From contig CM053804.1 of the NCBI GenBank assembly GCA_028671895.1, forward strand, positions 3,105,001 through 3,169,000: DNA of 64,000 nucleotides, read 5' to 3'. This document shows positions 21,810-34,081 of this stretch, in pieces; the stretch's first letter is position 1; every line of letters begins with the position of its first letter. The notes under the pieces were generated by a model, which saw only the letters and a program-made list of their open reading frames with translations, did no database searches and was not told where the DNA came from. Source of the DNA: Oenanthe sinensis (Eukaryota; Streptophyta; Magnoliopsida; Apiales; Apiaceae). The position numbers and the translations under genes were made by a program.

Positions 21810-23390
21810 CTCGAATACAACCACGGAGGACTAAGTCAAAGTGAAAGTCGGTGCCATTGTTAGTGCCGATGCAAAAGAATAGTGAACACCAAGTGAAGAG
21901 CCACCCTCCCGAACTTGAGAAGGGGGACGAACAACTTTGATTGGATCCGATCTGATAGACAGAGACGAAGACAAGGATGAATAATCTAAAGAAAGAACTA
22001 GTTTCCTACCTCCGTCTTGGTCTACCAATTTAGCCACGAAAGACATGGTTGCACAAGTCATGCTTAAAAGGCTGTTGGAGAAATAACATCTAATCTCGTA
22101 CTCGCCTTTCCTTTTCAACTGAAGCTGCAATGCTTAAAAAGCAAGAAGCTGTTTTCGTTCGATTGACGGAATCCATCGTACTTTCATTGTTGTGGGCCGA
22201 CTTTCATAAACCACCTTTGGGCAGCAGCTATTATTGGGATGAGAAAAAATTGACAATAAAACTCTTTAAGCAATGATCTTATCTATGTCATTTCATCCTG
22301 AACAGTCAGGCTTGTTTCTCTCCTTTCTCATGGTTAGTTTCATCTCTTGACTACTTTTCGTGAGAAAGAGAGGGGAGTGGTGTGGCGGGCCCCTTCCACC
22401 AAATTACTTTACTGACTAGAATTCATTCAAAAAAGTACATATATGGAATAAGCACGACTACAAGTACCAAATCTTGCTTTTCTGAACCGAACGTGAAAGT
22501 CATTTTTCATCAGACGACTGTTCTCGTAACTCTACTCTCGACTTGGATTATATATTTAAAAAGGTCCGCTCTTGGCCATTCCACGCACTTCCCTAGCAGA
22601 GGCGTGGTTATCTGAAGTGGATTCTCTTTTTTTGTAGTAGATCTCGATTCTCTTCTCAAAAATTAATAGATAGATCTTTTTCTAGTTAGACTTATTCAAT
22701 GAATGGAAGACCTTTATTCGTATAGTACATATGACCGAGCTATTCCTACTCTTTCTTTGTTGAAGAAAGAAAGCTAGCGATTGGAAGCCGTAAGCGTGGA
22801 CACGCTACCTGTGCCATTTATCTTTCCTGAATAGGCTACCTACTTTCATACACATAGTAGGAGTGGATGAATCCATCACTATTAACTTCCCATTTGACCA
22901 ATGATGCTTAACTAATCTTTTCTGATGATCAGCCACACTTGGACTGAGACACGGCCCGGTCCACTCGGGCGGTAGCCCTGCATTTTGATAGTCAAAAAGC
23001 CATTTTGAAAAAGAGACGGGAGGGTGCAATGAATGCGCTGTAGCTAGCCTTGTCAGCTAGTTTCATCTATCTCCAGTAGAAAAAGAATAGTCCGGACTAT
23101 GGATTGAAGGTCCAGTTAGATCAATTTATCCGGGGCCCCTTTCCTTCCTATGTTCCCCGGCGTGGGCCTACCTCGTACCATTCTGCCATCAATAACTCCT
23201 GGGTTGGTTAGTGAGTCACCCCTTTTATTTATCTAGCATTTTCTTCACTTTGGTAGTTAATCACTTACTCATCCCGCGAGTCAGGAAGACTCTGGCTTAG
23301 CTCATTCACTCCTGAACTATAGAAAGTTGGACATTCTATCATAGAATCTATATCCATTGACAACAGCCCCATCCCAATAATACATGTTTA
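21810..23390. other. Probable insert of mitochondrial DNA (NUMT)
   Basis: Base composition rises in GC compared with both flanks. The text has the mixed, gene-poor style of plant mitochondrial intergenic DNA and includes a small-subunit rRNA segment at 22897-22960. A minus-strand open frame at 21831-22130 (99 codons) and another at 22805-23029 have no recognised family and need not be genes. The piece appears rearranged, since the rRNA similarity breaks off shortly after 22960. The boundaries are estimates; plastid origin is less likely because CGGCCCGG fits mitochondrial rrn18 better. Confidence 0.55.
22897..22960 (+). pseudogene. rrn18: Fragment of mitochondrial small-subunit rRNA (rrn18-like)
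   Basis: The segment contains GATGATCAGCCACACT and then GGACTGAGACACGGCCC, the highly conserved helix region of bacterial-type 16S/18S organelle rRNA, preceded by an AATGATGCTTA block. Only about 60 bases match before the sequence changes, and there is an extra T in the conserved stretch, so this is a dead fragment. Confidence 0.65.
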
Positions 23391-24012
23391 TCAACCACCC
23401 GTGCACGCGTGGGTTCTTGATGGGTCCATAATTAATGCATCTTTAATACCTATTTTGTGTTTGTTTTTGTAATTTTATTAGTTAATTAATTATTTTTATT
23501 TTATTTTGTAGGAAATTAATTAAAATCAGAATTGTAGCAGAAAAAGGAGAATACAAGTAAGGAGGTGGAAGTACTTGGAGGCAAAGCAATTAGAGAAAAA
23601 ATTGAATGCTTGTTGGAGAAGAAAAAAAGAATAGAAAGAAATATTTAGAATTCAATTTGTAATCGATATAGAAAACCTACATTATTTCCCCTATATATAT
23701 AGGTCTCCGCTCTTGTATAAAAAAACCTGGAACCTTAGCTTTAATTTTCAATAGTTAGGAGTAGAAGTAAAGTACTTTTATTTTCTTTCTCTTTCAATAC
23801 ACTTTGTCCATTATTTTCATGTCTTATATTAGTTGCTTTGTTTTATTATTCAATCATGTCTAGCTAATTCTCTTACCCTAAGATGAAGATGAAGTTAGTT
23901 ACTTATTGTTAGTATTTACTTGTTTCTATCGAGTTTCGGAGACAACCTAAGTGGAGAACTCCAACGTCAAGTTGTGGAAGTAGAAAACGAACTAAATTAA
24001 GTTTATAGTCTG
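23391..24012. other. Intergenic, possible promoter-like repeat remnant
   Basis: A CCTATATATATAGG palindrome near 23691-23704, followed by a leader-like stretch, could be the core of an old LTR, but no partner ends were found. No coding sequence is supported. Confidence 0.3.
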
Positions 24013-24182
24013 TATGGGCTAAAGCATAGAAGCCCATCCTAAATAACCCAAAACTCAAATAACAAAGTCTCAAGCCCAACCCAAACTCCAACATCCCGCC
24101 CACCCTCAAAATTTGAAATTTGAAATTTCAAATCATCCAAACGATAAACCAAACCCCTCTCCCCTGGATTCAACTTTATAAA
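24013..24182 (+). promoter_or_regulatory. TOP2 promoter: site II motifs, E2F-like site, TATA
   Basis: Three TGGGCT site II motifs lie at 24015-24020 (plus), 24031-24036 and 24073-24078 (minus). Then come TCCCGCCC at 24094-24101, similar to an E2F site, an AAATTTGAAATTTCAAAT palindromic block near 24115-24133, and TTTATAAA at 24175-24182, about 63 bases before the ATG. Site II (TCP-bound) and E2F motifs are typical of genes used in dividing cells, as expected for TOP2. Sites are visible; their use is inferred. Confidence 0.5.
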
Positions 24183-24244
24183 CCCTCAGATTTCCCCATA
24201 CACACTCCCACACAAACTAGACACACTCTCGTTGTCGAAACACG

Positions 24245-27200
24245 ATGGCGAACCGCCCTCTCCAGTCAAGCAATAACTCAAACATCTCGAAAACAATCGA
24301 AGAAACCTACCAGAAGAAGACACAACTAGAACACATCCTCCTCCGTCCCGACACCTACATTGGCTCTATTGAGAAACACAACACCACTCTATGGGTTTAC
24401 GAGAACAACGAGATGACTCAGCGCCAAATCTCCTATGTCCCTGGCCTTTACAAGATCTTCGATGAGATTCTCGTAAACGCTGCTGATAACAAACAGAGAG
24501 ATCCTAAGATGGATTGCGTAAAGGTTGTTATCGATGTTGACGCTAATTTGATTAGTGTTTATAACAACGGTGATGGCGTGCCGGTGGAGATTCATAAGGA
24601 GGAAGGTGTGTATGTGCCTGAGATGATTTTTGGGCATTTGTTGACTAGTAGTAATTACGATGATGATCAGAAGAAGACTACTGGTGGACGGAATGGTTAC
24701 GGTGCTAAGCTTGCCAATATTTTCTCTACGGAGTTTGTTATCGAGACTGCGGATGGGAAGAGGATGAAGAAATATAAGCAGGTATAATAATTAGGCTTTT
24801 TCTATGATTTTATTTGTTTTGTGTAATTAGGTTTTTTTGCTAAATCAATTAGTGTTTTGATTCAAGGTATGTAGAAATGTGGTATAATTAGGGGGGTTTG
24901 CGTGAATTTATGCATATGTTTTTTGTAATTGTGGAAGTGAATTAAGGTAATTTGTGCCTATATGTTTTGTGTAATTAGGCTGTTTTGTATATTTGTATGA
25001 ATTTGAGAGATTTTGTGATGAATTTAGGTTACGAATTCAGCCATGGTTTGGGTTGTAAAGGGCTTTTGCTTTAGAATATATGAAAGGATGGTTGTATGTC
25101 TAATTTGATTATACTATGTATTTGTACGTCAGTTACATTGTATTACGTATTTGTATGCCTGAACACATTGTTTGGATGCCCGTGTAGAGAAAACGATACT
25201 TTGAACACAGGGAGTATAGTGTTGGTGAGGTAGTAGTGTATATACCTTTGAATCTTGTCATTATCATCTAAACCATTAGGCTTACGAATATAACAATTTT
25301 CACTATAGGTGGTAATTTGATGTAATGATAATTTTTATGGATTATGTATAATTTGTCAGTTTATTCTGGTGAATGGAAATGTCCAGGTTTTCTCAGATAA
25401 TATGGGAAAGAAATCCGAACCCAAGATATTGAAGTGCAAGGAGACTGATAATTGGACCAAGGTTTCATTTAAGCCTGATTTAGAAAAATTCAAGATGACT
25501 CATTTAGAAGATGATGTGGTAGCCCTGATGAAGAAACGAGTGGTAGATATAGCAGGTTGTCTTGGGAGGTCTGTGAAGGTGGAATTAAATGGTGAACGAG
25601 TTCCAGTAAAATCGTTCACTGATTATATTGATCTGTATCTGAGATCGGCTAACAAGAACAGAGATGAACCCCTTCCAAGGTTATTTTTGCTTTGAATTTT
25701 TTTTAGTTAATTTGCCTATTGGTTATCTTGCTAATTAAATTGCTGATGTGACTGTACCATGCAGATTTGTTCAAAGAGTAAATAGTAGGTGGGAGATTTG
25801 TGTAAGTGTGAGTGAAGGACAGTTTCAACAGGTAATAGGCACAAAATGATTGAATGGCATTATTACAAGCTCCTAGTTATGTACTGTTTCTTATTTATTT
25901 ATATGTTTTTATAACAGGTCAGTTTTGTGAATGGGATTGCAACTATCAAGGGTGGCACTCATGTTGACTATGTTACAAACCAGTTAACAAGTTACATCAT
26001 AAGTGTTGCAAATAAGAGGAAAAAGGGTGTGAACCTCAAAGCTCATGCTGTGAAGAACCATCTATGGGTTTTTGTTAATGCTCTAATTGATAATCCTGCT
26101 TTTGATTCCCAAACTAAGGAGACATTAACAATTCGGCAAAGCAGTTTTGGTTCCAAATGTGAGCTTTCAGAAGAGTTCTTGAGGAAAGGTTTGTCACTGT
26201 AACATATGTTTTAACTTCAAATGACAAGAAACTGTTAGATACTGGGCATTAAGTTCTTATTAATTACAACATGTCCACTGCAGTGGTAAATAACTCTGGA
26301 GTTGTAGAAACTATGCTTTCATGGGCAGAATACAAGCTGCAAAAAGAGCTAAAGAAAACTGATGGTGCTAAAAAGGGTCGGATCACTGGCATTCCTAAAC
26401 TAGAAGATGCTAATGTTGCCGGTGGGAAGCAATCTTATAAATGCACCTTAATTTTGACAGAAGGAGATTCAGCTAAGAGTCTTGCAGTAAGTTCTATCTT
26501 TCTTAACTAAAGTCGTGACACTAGGTATTTTACATGTCAAAACTCTGACAATTGTCTTTATATATAGATGGCTGGTCTTTCTGTCGTGGGCCGAAATTAT
26601 TATGGTGTTTTTCCTTTAAGAGGTAAACTGCTCAATGTGAGAGAAGCAACCCATAAACAGATAATGGAGAATGCTGAAATTCAGAATATCAAGAAGATAC
26701 TTGGACTCCAGCACGGGAAAGCATATGACGATGTCAAGTCACTGAGATACGGTCATCTGATGATAATGACGGATCAGGTATATACCATGTGAATATATTA
26801 TTCATCACTGATAAGTTTTTTTTATAAGCTGTTTGATAATGATGAATGAGAATATGAAAATGCTGAATTTGTTTATTAACCATTTTCTAAATTCAAATTT
26901 GTTTGTGTGGGCAGGATCATGATGGTTCCCACATCAAAGGGCTCTTGATCAATTTCATTCATTCATTCTGGCCATCATTGCTAAAAGTTCCATCTTTCAT
27001 GATAGAATTCATAACCCCAATTGTGAAGGTTTGCATCTTACAGTGAAACTGGATAAAACAGCCTTTCTACGTATTGCTAAAATTATGAATGCTTTTCTCT
27101 GTCTTTAGTTTTTCATAATTATGAATACATTTTTTCAACTACACCTGTACAGGCTACCAAAAATAGCGAGTCTACCAAAACGAGTGAAGTCTTATCATTC

Positions 27201-30200
27201 TATACGATTCCTGAGTATGAAAATTGGAAGGAAAGTATGGGGAATTCTCTACGTGGCTGGACAATAAAATACTACAAGGTTTGTTTCTTTTAATTAGAAT
27301 TTTTAATTGGCAATAATAATTGACGGCTTTGTTGATGATATAGTGCTGTTGCACCAGGGGCTGGGAACTAGTGATTCGACGGAAGCAAAACAATACTTTA
27401 GTGACCTTGGAACACACAAAAAAGATTTTATATGGGTTGGTGACGATGATGGTGATGCAATAGAGCTTGCCTTTAGTAAGAAAAAGATTGAGGCAAGAAA
27501 GAACTGGTTGAGGCAGTTCGAGGTTAGTTCTAAAATTTTCCAAGGAACTTCTGATTTTTATGATGATCATTATATAACCTCCTTCGTATTCTCTTTGTTC
27601 CAGCCTGGTACTTTCTTAGATCAAAAAGAGAAGCAGATCAAGTATAGTGACTTTGTCAACAAGGAGCTTATACTGTTTTCAATGGCGGATCTCCAAAGAT
27701 CCATTCCATCAATGGTTGATGGCCTGAAACCTGGACAAAGGAAAATTCTTTTTTGTTCTTTCAAGAGGAAATTTATCAATCAAGCCAAAGTTGCACAATT
27801 CTCAGGTTATGTGTCGGAGCACTCAGCCTACCATCATGGTGAGCAGAGTCTTGCAAGTACAATAGTTGGTATGGCTCAGGATTTTGTAGGTAGCAATAAC
27901 ATAAACCTTCTTCTACCAAAAGGGCAATTTGGTACACGGAACCAGGTAAGACGATCTAAAGTTTTCATTTCTTGAATACTGACATTATATACTTCTAGTA
28001 TGTATATAAACTTGTTAATTTACAGGGAGGCAAAGACCATGCAAGTGCTAGATACATTTTTACTCAGCTCGCTCCAATCACTAGATACATGTTTCCTAAG
28101 GATGATGACATTCTCCTTGACTACTTGTATGAAGATGGGCAAAAGATAGAGCCTATTTGGTTAGTTCTTACTCTTTTTTAGCAGATGAACAAATTATTAC
28201 ATCAAACTTCCATAATCTGATTTGGAGTTTTTTTCTGTGATCAAGGTATGTGCCTGTTATACCAATGGTTCTAGTAAATGGAAGTGAAGGAATAGGAACA
28301 GGTTGGAGCACATATGTGCCAAACTACAATCCAAGAGACATTGTTGCCAATATAAGACGGTTGCTAAACGGAGAACCGATGAAGCCTATGGATCCATGGT
28401 ACAAAGGATTTAGGGGAACTATTGAGAAAACTGCAACAAAGGAAACTGGAGCTGGGTACACTGTTTCCGGACTTATAGAAGAAATAGATGATACTAATGT
28501 TATAATAACGGAGTTGCCTATTCGGAGGTGGACTCAAGATTACAAGGAGTTTTTGGAAGCAAGCATGACTGGAAATGATAAGATAAAGGAACCATTTATC
28601 AAGGTACGGTCAACTTCAGTGTGTTTAGCTGCATTATCTTACTAGTGTGTTGGAAGCCTTATGTTTGCAAACCATTTTCCACAGGATTATGTTAACCAGA
28701 GTGACGACTGCACTGTACATTTCAACGTAGAGATGTCTGAGGCGAACATGCTCATTGCCCAGCAAGAGGGGTTGCTAAAGAAATTTAAGCTAACAACTAC
28801 AATAAGCACCAGTAACATGCACCTCTTTGACCCAAAGGGTGTAATCAAGAGATATGACACCCCTGAACAAAGTACACAATTTTTGTTGTTTTAACATATT
28901 TTGTCCCTCCCACATTAAAAAAATTTGACAGACTCATTTAAACAAATTTATTGTTGTGGCAGTTCTAGAAGATTTCTACCATGTCCGGCTTGACGTTTAC
29001 AAGAAACGACAGGCAAGTCAAAAAATTAAAAGTTACTACTACACAATAATGTTTGATTCTTTTGTTGCACCGAGTAGCCATTAACTTTGGGCCTTGGGGC
29101 TATTTTTTGTGCAGAAAGTTCTACTTGAAAATCTAGAATTGGACTTGCTAAAACTTGAAAACAGGGTCAGGTTTATTCTAGGGGTAGTGGAAGGAAAAAT
29201 CAAGGTGAGCAACAGGAAGAAAGCAGATATATTCCTTGAGTTGAAGGAAAAAGGTTTCACACCTTTTCCAAAGAAGACTAAGGTAGAAGAACTTGTTGCT
29301 GGGTCCACTGATGCTGCGGAAACTGAAGAAAATTCCGAAGGAGGCAGTGGTTCATCTTCTGCACAAGTTGGTGACTATGACTACTTGCTAAAAATGGAAA
29401 TCGGGACCTTGACCCTTGAGAGAGTTCAGAAGCTACTTAGAGAGAGAGATCAGCTCATTGTAGATGTTGAGGAACTGAGGAAGGCAACTCCAATGTCTCT
29501 TTGGCACAAGGATTTGGAAGCTCTTGATAGAGAACTTGATGTATGATTAACTTTATGTGTTATTCTTGTTTGTGTTCTTTGTTTGCCTTCTGATGCTTGA
29601 TATATTGACATTTATAGGCACAAGATCAGAGAGATGCTGTTGATGAAGAATCCCGACTATCTACGTATAACAACAGGATGAATGAAGATGGTGCATCTCC
29701 GAAGAAAGCACCAAAGAATCCTCGGAAGAGTACAAAAAATGTCAAAGTTAAACAGACAGTTGCTGAACTGATGAATACGGCATCTGCTTCTGCAATGGAA
29801 ACAGGTAAATATACTCTAGCACCATAAATTGGATATTTACTGAATGATTGTTTGAATTGTATGTTATTCTTTACTGATTCTGACTTTCTTCACTAGAAAA
29901 AGTTCATGAAGTAGTGAATCCTAAAGGCAAAGCTGGACCAAAGAAGGCTCCCGCTAGAAAGGTTGGATATTAAAGCCGATATTACAATTTGTAGTTTTCT
30001 TTGTACCCTTGTATTTCATCGCTGCTTCTTACTAATATACTTTTACTTGGCAGGGAAAATCAACTTCCATTTTACGAGATGAAGATGATGATGAAATACG
30101 TGATCTTAAAGATAGACTTGCTGCCTACAACCTCAATTCTTCACCTGATCATTCGGAAGGTCTGTTGATATTCTGTTTGTTATTTATTGAACTGTTATTA

Positions 30201-30891
30201 TTATTATTATTATTATAATATTGAGTTATGGTTGTTTATATGTATTTGCACAGTAATGGAAATTGAAGTGCCCCAAAAACAAGCCACGAAGAAACCACCA
30301 AGCCGGAAGAATGTAGCTGGGAAGAAAACTTCATTGGATGTATCAGGAAATGAAGACGAAGAGTTTGAGTTTCAGGATATCAGTGACGATGATGATGACT
30401 CTGAAGTTCAAGTTGTGAAAGAAAAGAAAGGAAGAAGAAAACCAGCAGCAGGAAATGCCAAAGCAGCTAAACCACCTGCTGCACCAGCAGCAACTAAGAA
30501 GAGAGGGCCAGCTGCATCTAAGCAGTCTCAATTAGTTAACCAAAAGCTGATCACAGATGTTCTAAAGCCTGCTGAAAATGCTGGGCTATCACCTGAGAAG
30601 AAAGTGAGGAAAATGAGGGCATCCCCATTTAACAAAAAGAGTAGTTCCTTGTTGGGAAGGGTTGCTGCAAAAGACTCACAAGATAATAGTGTTTCACTAG
30701 CTTCTAGCTTAGATTCAAGTGGTGGTGGAGGCTCTAGTGAAACGATGACTCGAGTAGCTAGACCACAGAGGGCAAATCGCACAAAGACAACTTATGTTCT
30801 GAGTGACAGTGAGAATGAAGACGATGCCACTGAGGATGCTACTGAAGAAGAGCCCACTGACGATTCTGAACTCAGTGAAGATGAATATTAG
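24245..30891 (+). CDS. TOP2: DNA topoisomerase II
   Basis: ATP-driven double-strand passage enzyme that untangles chromosomes in the nucleus. Nineteen exons: 24245-24781, 25387-25679, 25765-25831, 25918-26188, 26284-26486, 26568-26777, 26915-27028, 27153-27278, 27358-27522, 27604-27945, 28026-28159, 28246-28603, 28685-28871, 28963-29012, 29115-29540, 29618-29804, 29897-29961, 30054-30159, 30254-30891. Phases close to 1492 residues, near the usual 1470-1500. GHKL ATPase: EILVNAADN at 74-82, GRNGYGAK at 148-155, switch lysine in QTK at 366. TOPRIM: EGDSA from 449 and DQDHDG at 526-531. The catalytic tyrosine is Y786 in ARYIFT. The C-terminal tail is lysine-rich then acidic and ends SEDEY. The intron after exon 14 uses a GC donor (AG|GCAAGT), confirmed by phase. 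The gene looks fully functional. Confidence 0.97.
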
Positions 30892-32475
30892 TGTAGGATT
30901 CTGTCTTTCAATATTCTCTTTCTCGGGGATTTGTTAGTTGAAAACCAAAAGTTGAATTTTCTGAATCCATGATGATGGTGGTAATGCTGTATCAGAACTA
31001 TCAGTTGTTGAAATATGCTATAATCAGTTGTGGTGGTTCCATCTAACTGCCATTTTAGCATTCAGTTATATTTATCTAGTGCCTCTTGCACTACAATGAA
31101 ACTAAAGTAAGAAATTGCTGGGGATAAATATAGCTGTTTTCCCAGGCAAATGGGCATCAGGTTATAACCAAAAGTCGTTAGTAAAATAATCCTTGCCTTT
31201 GGTTAGCAATAATTTTTAGTAGTCTTAAATTTTATCAAAATTCCTATGAGAACCGTTCTTTATATATTGACTATTTCTACTAATATCGGTTCTGGGATCC
31301 AATTTGACCCTCTAGTTCTAGCATTATTCTTGAATCTTATCAGAGGCTTATATGATGTATCTGTATTCAACAATTTTTTCTCATAGCGTACGTGCTAAAA
31401 TTAACAAGTATTAGTTTGTTGAGCTATATATCCAATCTTCTACTGAAATTTAAAACACGATTAAAAATAGAAGCATTCACACCAGTTCTCTGTTGATAAT
31501 GTATGATGGTTCTGGTAAATTTTGTATTATTACGCCTAGCAAATATTATACCAAGTGTTGATCCAATGTAACAGTTGATTTGTGTTTGGTTTCTATACTT
31601 GTTAATTTATCGTACTATAAGTGGTACTTTGTACCAGTCTCTGACTACTTAAATGACGGTGGATAAAAAAGGCTAATGTCTTGATTGTAAGACTAAGATT
31701 GCCCGTGTACAGAGAGATCATACAAGTTACATTTCACTGATCTATTTTCACAAGGTAAAGTTGCATTTTGTAGCTTCGATTTTTAACAACAAATCTTTAA
31801 ATTCTGTTTCATCCTCGTCTTCATTATGAAAAATTCTTCATGTTCTCGTTCTACTGCCTGGAGTGCTACAAATTTCTGTCTTCGGAACTCATCAGCCTCC
31901 TCCAACTGCAACTTTCTGATTCTACTTGTGTGCTCTTATTCGATTCTTTTTTTCATTTTTTGCATTCGCTATGCGTTTAAGACCATAAGATTCCCTATTT
32001 GCATTATCAGTGTGTGACAGATAGTTTCGGCTTCTGCTTGCTTGATTACGAACTAATAAATTATGACATTTGTATGTAAACGTGTATAGTTAAGTATTGT
32101 TAGTTATACGAACTGATAATCACTTTTCATGCACTTATGCCTTTTGTAACTTTAGAAACACTTATGGTACATACCTCGTTAATCCCCAAATTATTTCTGA
32201 CGGTGTACATCGTATGTTCATATGCACAGCCAGCCCCAAAGTTCAAATCTAGTGAAGGATATGTTTTTTTGGTTGCAGAAATCCCAACCTTACTTTGTCT
32301 TCAATTTTTTCTAGAAAGTTAAATTATTTTTCTGCTTGCAGTAATTCAAAAATCTTCAAATTTATGTGAACCTTTGATTTTTTGCTAGTTTTTCCTCCAA
32401 GAGTCTATAGATAAGCTACGAGAGATGGGGAAATTGAGCACTTGAGCATACTTTCATATCAATAAATTTTGTCTA
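30892..32475. other. Intergenic after TOP2
   Basis: Holds the TOP2 3' untranslated end and then AT-rich sequence. A short plus-strand frame at 31826-32017 is serine/cysteine-rich with no recognised family. No gene supported. Confidence 0.45.
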
Positions 32476-33146
32476 ATGGAGAAGACTAAAGTTTGTGTTA
32501 GGCTTAGGATACCTAGGATCTTGGCTAGTTAAGAAACTATTGTACAAGGGCATACTGTTCATGCAATTTTAAGAAGCTTAGGTCTGTTCTCTATTATTTC
32601 TCACCTGTCTTTTTAGTGCACAACAATACATATCTGCAATGAGTAATCTATATATATTTACGGTAGTCTTTCTTTCTTGATCTTGAAGATGAGAAATCCA
32701 AAGTAGGTCTTCTTAAATCTCTGCAAAATGCAGACACTGGACTAGTGTGATTCAAAGCTGATGTATATAATCCTCTTGATTTTGAAGCTGCAATCGAGGG
32801 TTGTGACTATGTATTGCATGTGGCCACTCCATTGCAACATAATACTGAAAGCTCTCAGGTAAGTTTTTTGTCTTTGGTTGTACATAAAGATTTGTGATGG
32901 ATGTTTCGACTAAAAGATTATATTTTTAAATGAAACAGTACAAGGATATAAGCGAAGCTGCCATTGCTGGAGTAAAAGCCTAAAGCTGATTGTTGCCTTG
33001 AATCATCATCTGTGAAGAAGCTCATATATACTGCATCCGTGACGTCCTCATCACCATTGAAGGATGATGGGACTGGTTTTGAATCTTATTGGGATGAATC
33101 TTCTTGGACTACTATCAATGACATTCCTTTTACTTATGTTAGTGTT
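32476..33146 (+). pseudogene. Anthocyanidin-reductase-like NAD(P)-dependent reductase, 5' part, broken
   Basis: Pieces of an extended short-chain reductase (DFR/ANR-like epimerase family) occur in order: an ATG at 32476 with MEKTKVCV, a damaged Rossmann segment GYLGSWLVKKLL, then after an intron DEKSKVGLLKSLQNAD, DFEAAIEGCDYVLHVATPL, and after another intron SEAAIAGVKA and SVKKLIYTASVTSS, ending at DIPFTYVSV. The glycine-rich turn has lost bases, an extra base causes a stop near 32750, and another frame change occurs near 32980. At 33147 a hAT element cuts the frame and no convincing 3' half is found beyond it. The living family reduces flavonoid or related substrates with NADPH. Confidence 0.75.
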
Positions 33147-34073
33147 TAGAGGTGGCCAAACGGGCTCGCCCCGACCCGCCTCGGTTCGCCATTTAACTCG
33201 TAAAAACTGGTTGGCAACCGGACCGAGTCGAAAACCGGCACAAACCGCCTAAACGAGCCGAGCACGAGTCGAGCACGAGTCTGAAAGTCATGAACCGTAA
33301 ACGGCATGGACCGGTATGGAAAACCCGACGAGCTGAACCCGACTCGGCAAACCGGCACGGCACGGGAAACCCGGCGAGCTGAACTCGCCACGGCACGTAT
33401 CGGCTCGTAACGGCACGTTTCGGCTCGTGAACTCGGCACTGCATACTCTAGTCATTCTCAGTAGTTTTGTCAAATCTAAGAAATCACATGTTTTAATTTA
33501 TTCACTTTCTTGTAATGTTCATGTGATAATATCAAAATAAAGAAAAAAACAAATACATTTTATGTATTTCTTTGTCTTCGTGTTTATGTTATTAATAACA
33601 TAATTTCATTTTTATCCTAATTTTAAATTTCATTTATTTTGTATTTGTTTATTATGTGCAAGCGGTTTGTTCCGTTTTTTAAGAAAGAAATCCTCTCAAA
33701 TTATTTGTAAAATATTTTTTTAATTAATAAAATTTGTAGAGGTGCCGCCATCTTTTATTTCAAAAATATTCGTATGAAATAAGTATTTTTTTAATGAAAA
33801 AAAAAATATTTCAAAAATATTCGTATGAAATAAATATTTATTCGTATGAAATAAGTATTTAAAAAATGAAATTTAAATTAAAAAAATAATAAAATAATAA
33901 ACCCGTCAACCCGCCTAACCCACGAGCCATACACGATTCAGCCTATCTGCGAATCAACACGACTCGGCACGGCCCGGATTCCGAGACGGGCTGTTTACGA
34001 ATCACTTTCTGGCCAAACCGTCACGCCGACGAACCGACCCGGTTCGCCCGACACGCTCGTTTGACCAGGTCTA
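33147..34073. mobile_element. Non-autonomous hAT element inside the reductase pseudogene
   Basis: Ends TAGAGGTGGCCAAACGGG and CGTTTGACCAGGTCTA are imperfect inverted repeats, and both sides carry the same 8-base sequence TTAGTGTT (33139-33146 and 34074-34081), the target duplication expected for hAT. The 927-bp element has GC-rich, repetitive ends made of CGGCACG/CGAGC words and an AT-rich middle. It has no transposase; frames within it are chance. Confidence 0.88.
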
Positions 34074-34081
34074 TTAGTGTT

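Noticed and set aside
21831..22130. 99-codon minus-strand frame in the mitochondrial-like block
   Set aside because: No recognised family; the block looks like rearranged organelle DNA, so an active gene is not supported.
22805..23029. 74-codon minus-strand frame
   Set aside because: It is the complement of the rRNA-like segment and neighbours, so coding is unlikely.
27300..27357. In-frame upstream extension of TOP2 exon 9
   Set aside because: The conserved protein begins after the CAG at 27355-27357; the preceding open codons are intron.
27172..27570. 132-codon minus-strand frame
   Set aside because: Antisense shadow of TOP2 exons 8 and 9.
33146..33473. Overlapping arginine/serine-rich frames on the minus strand
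   Set aside because: They come from the GC-rich repeats at the end of the hAT element and have no start context or similarity.
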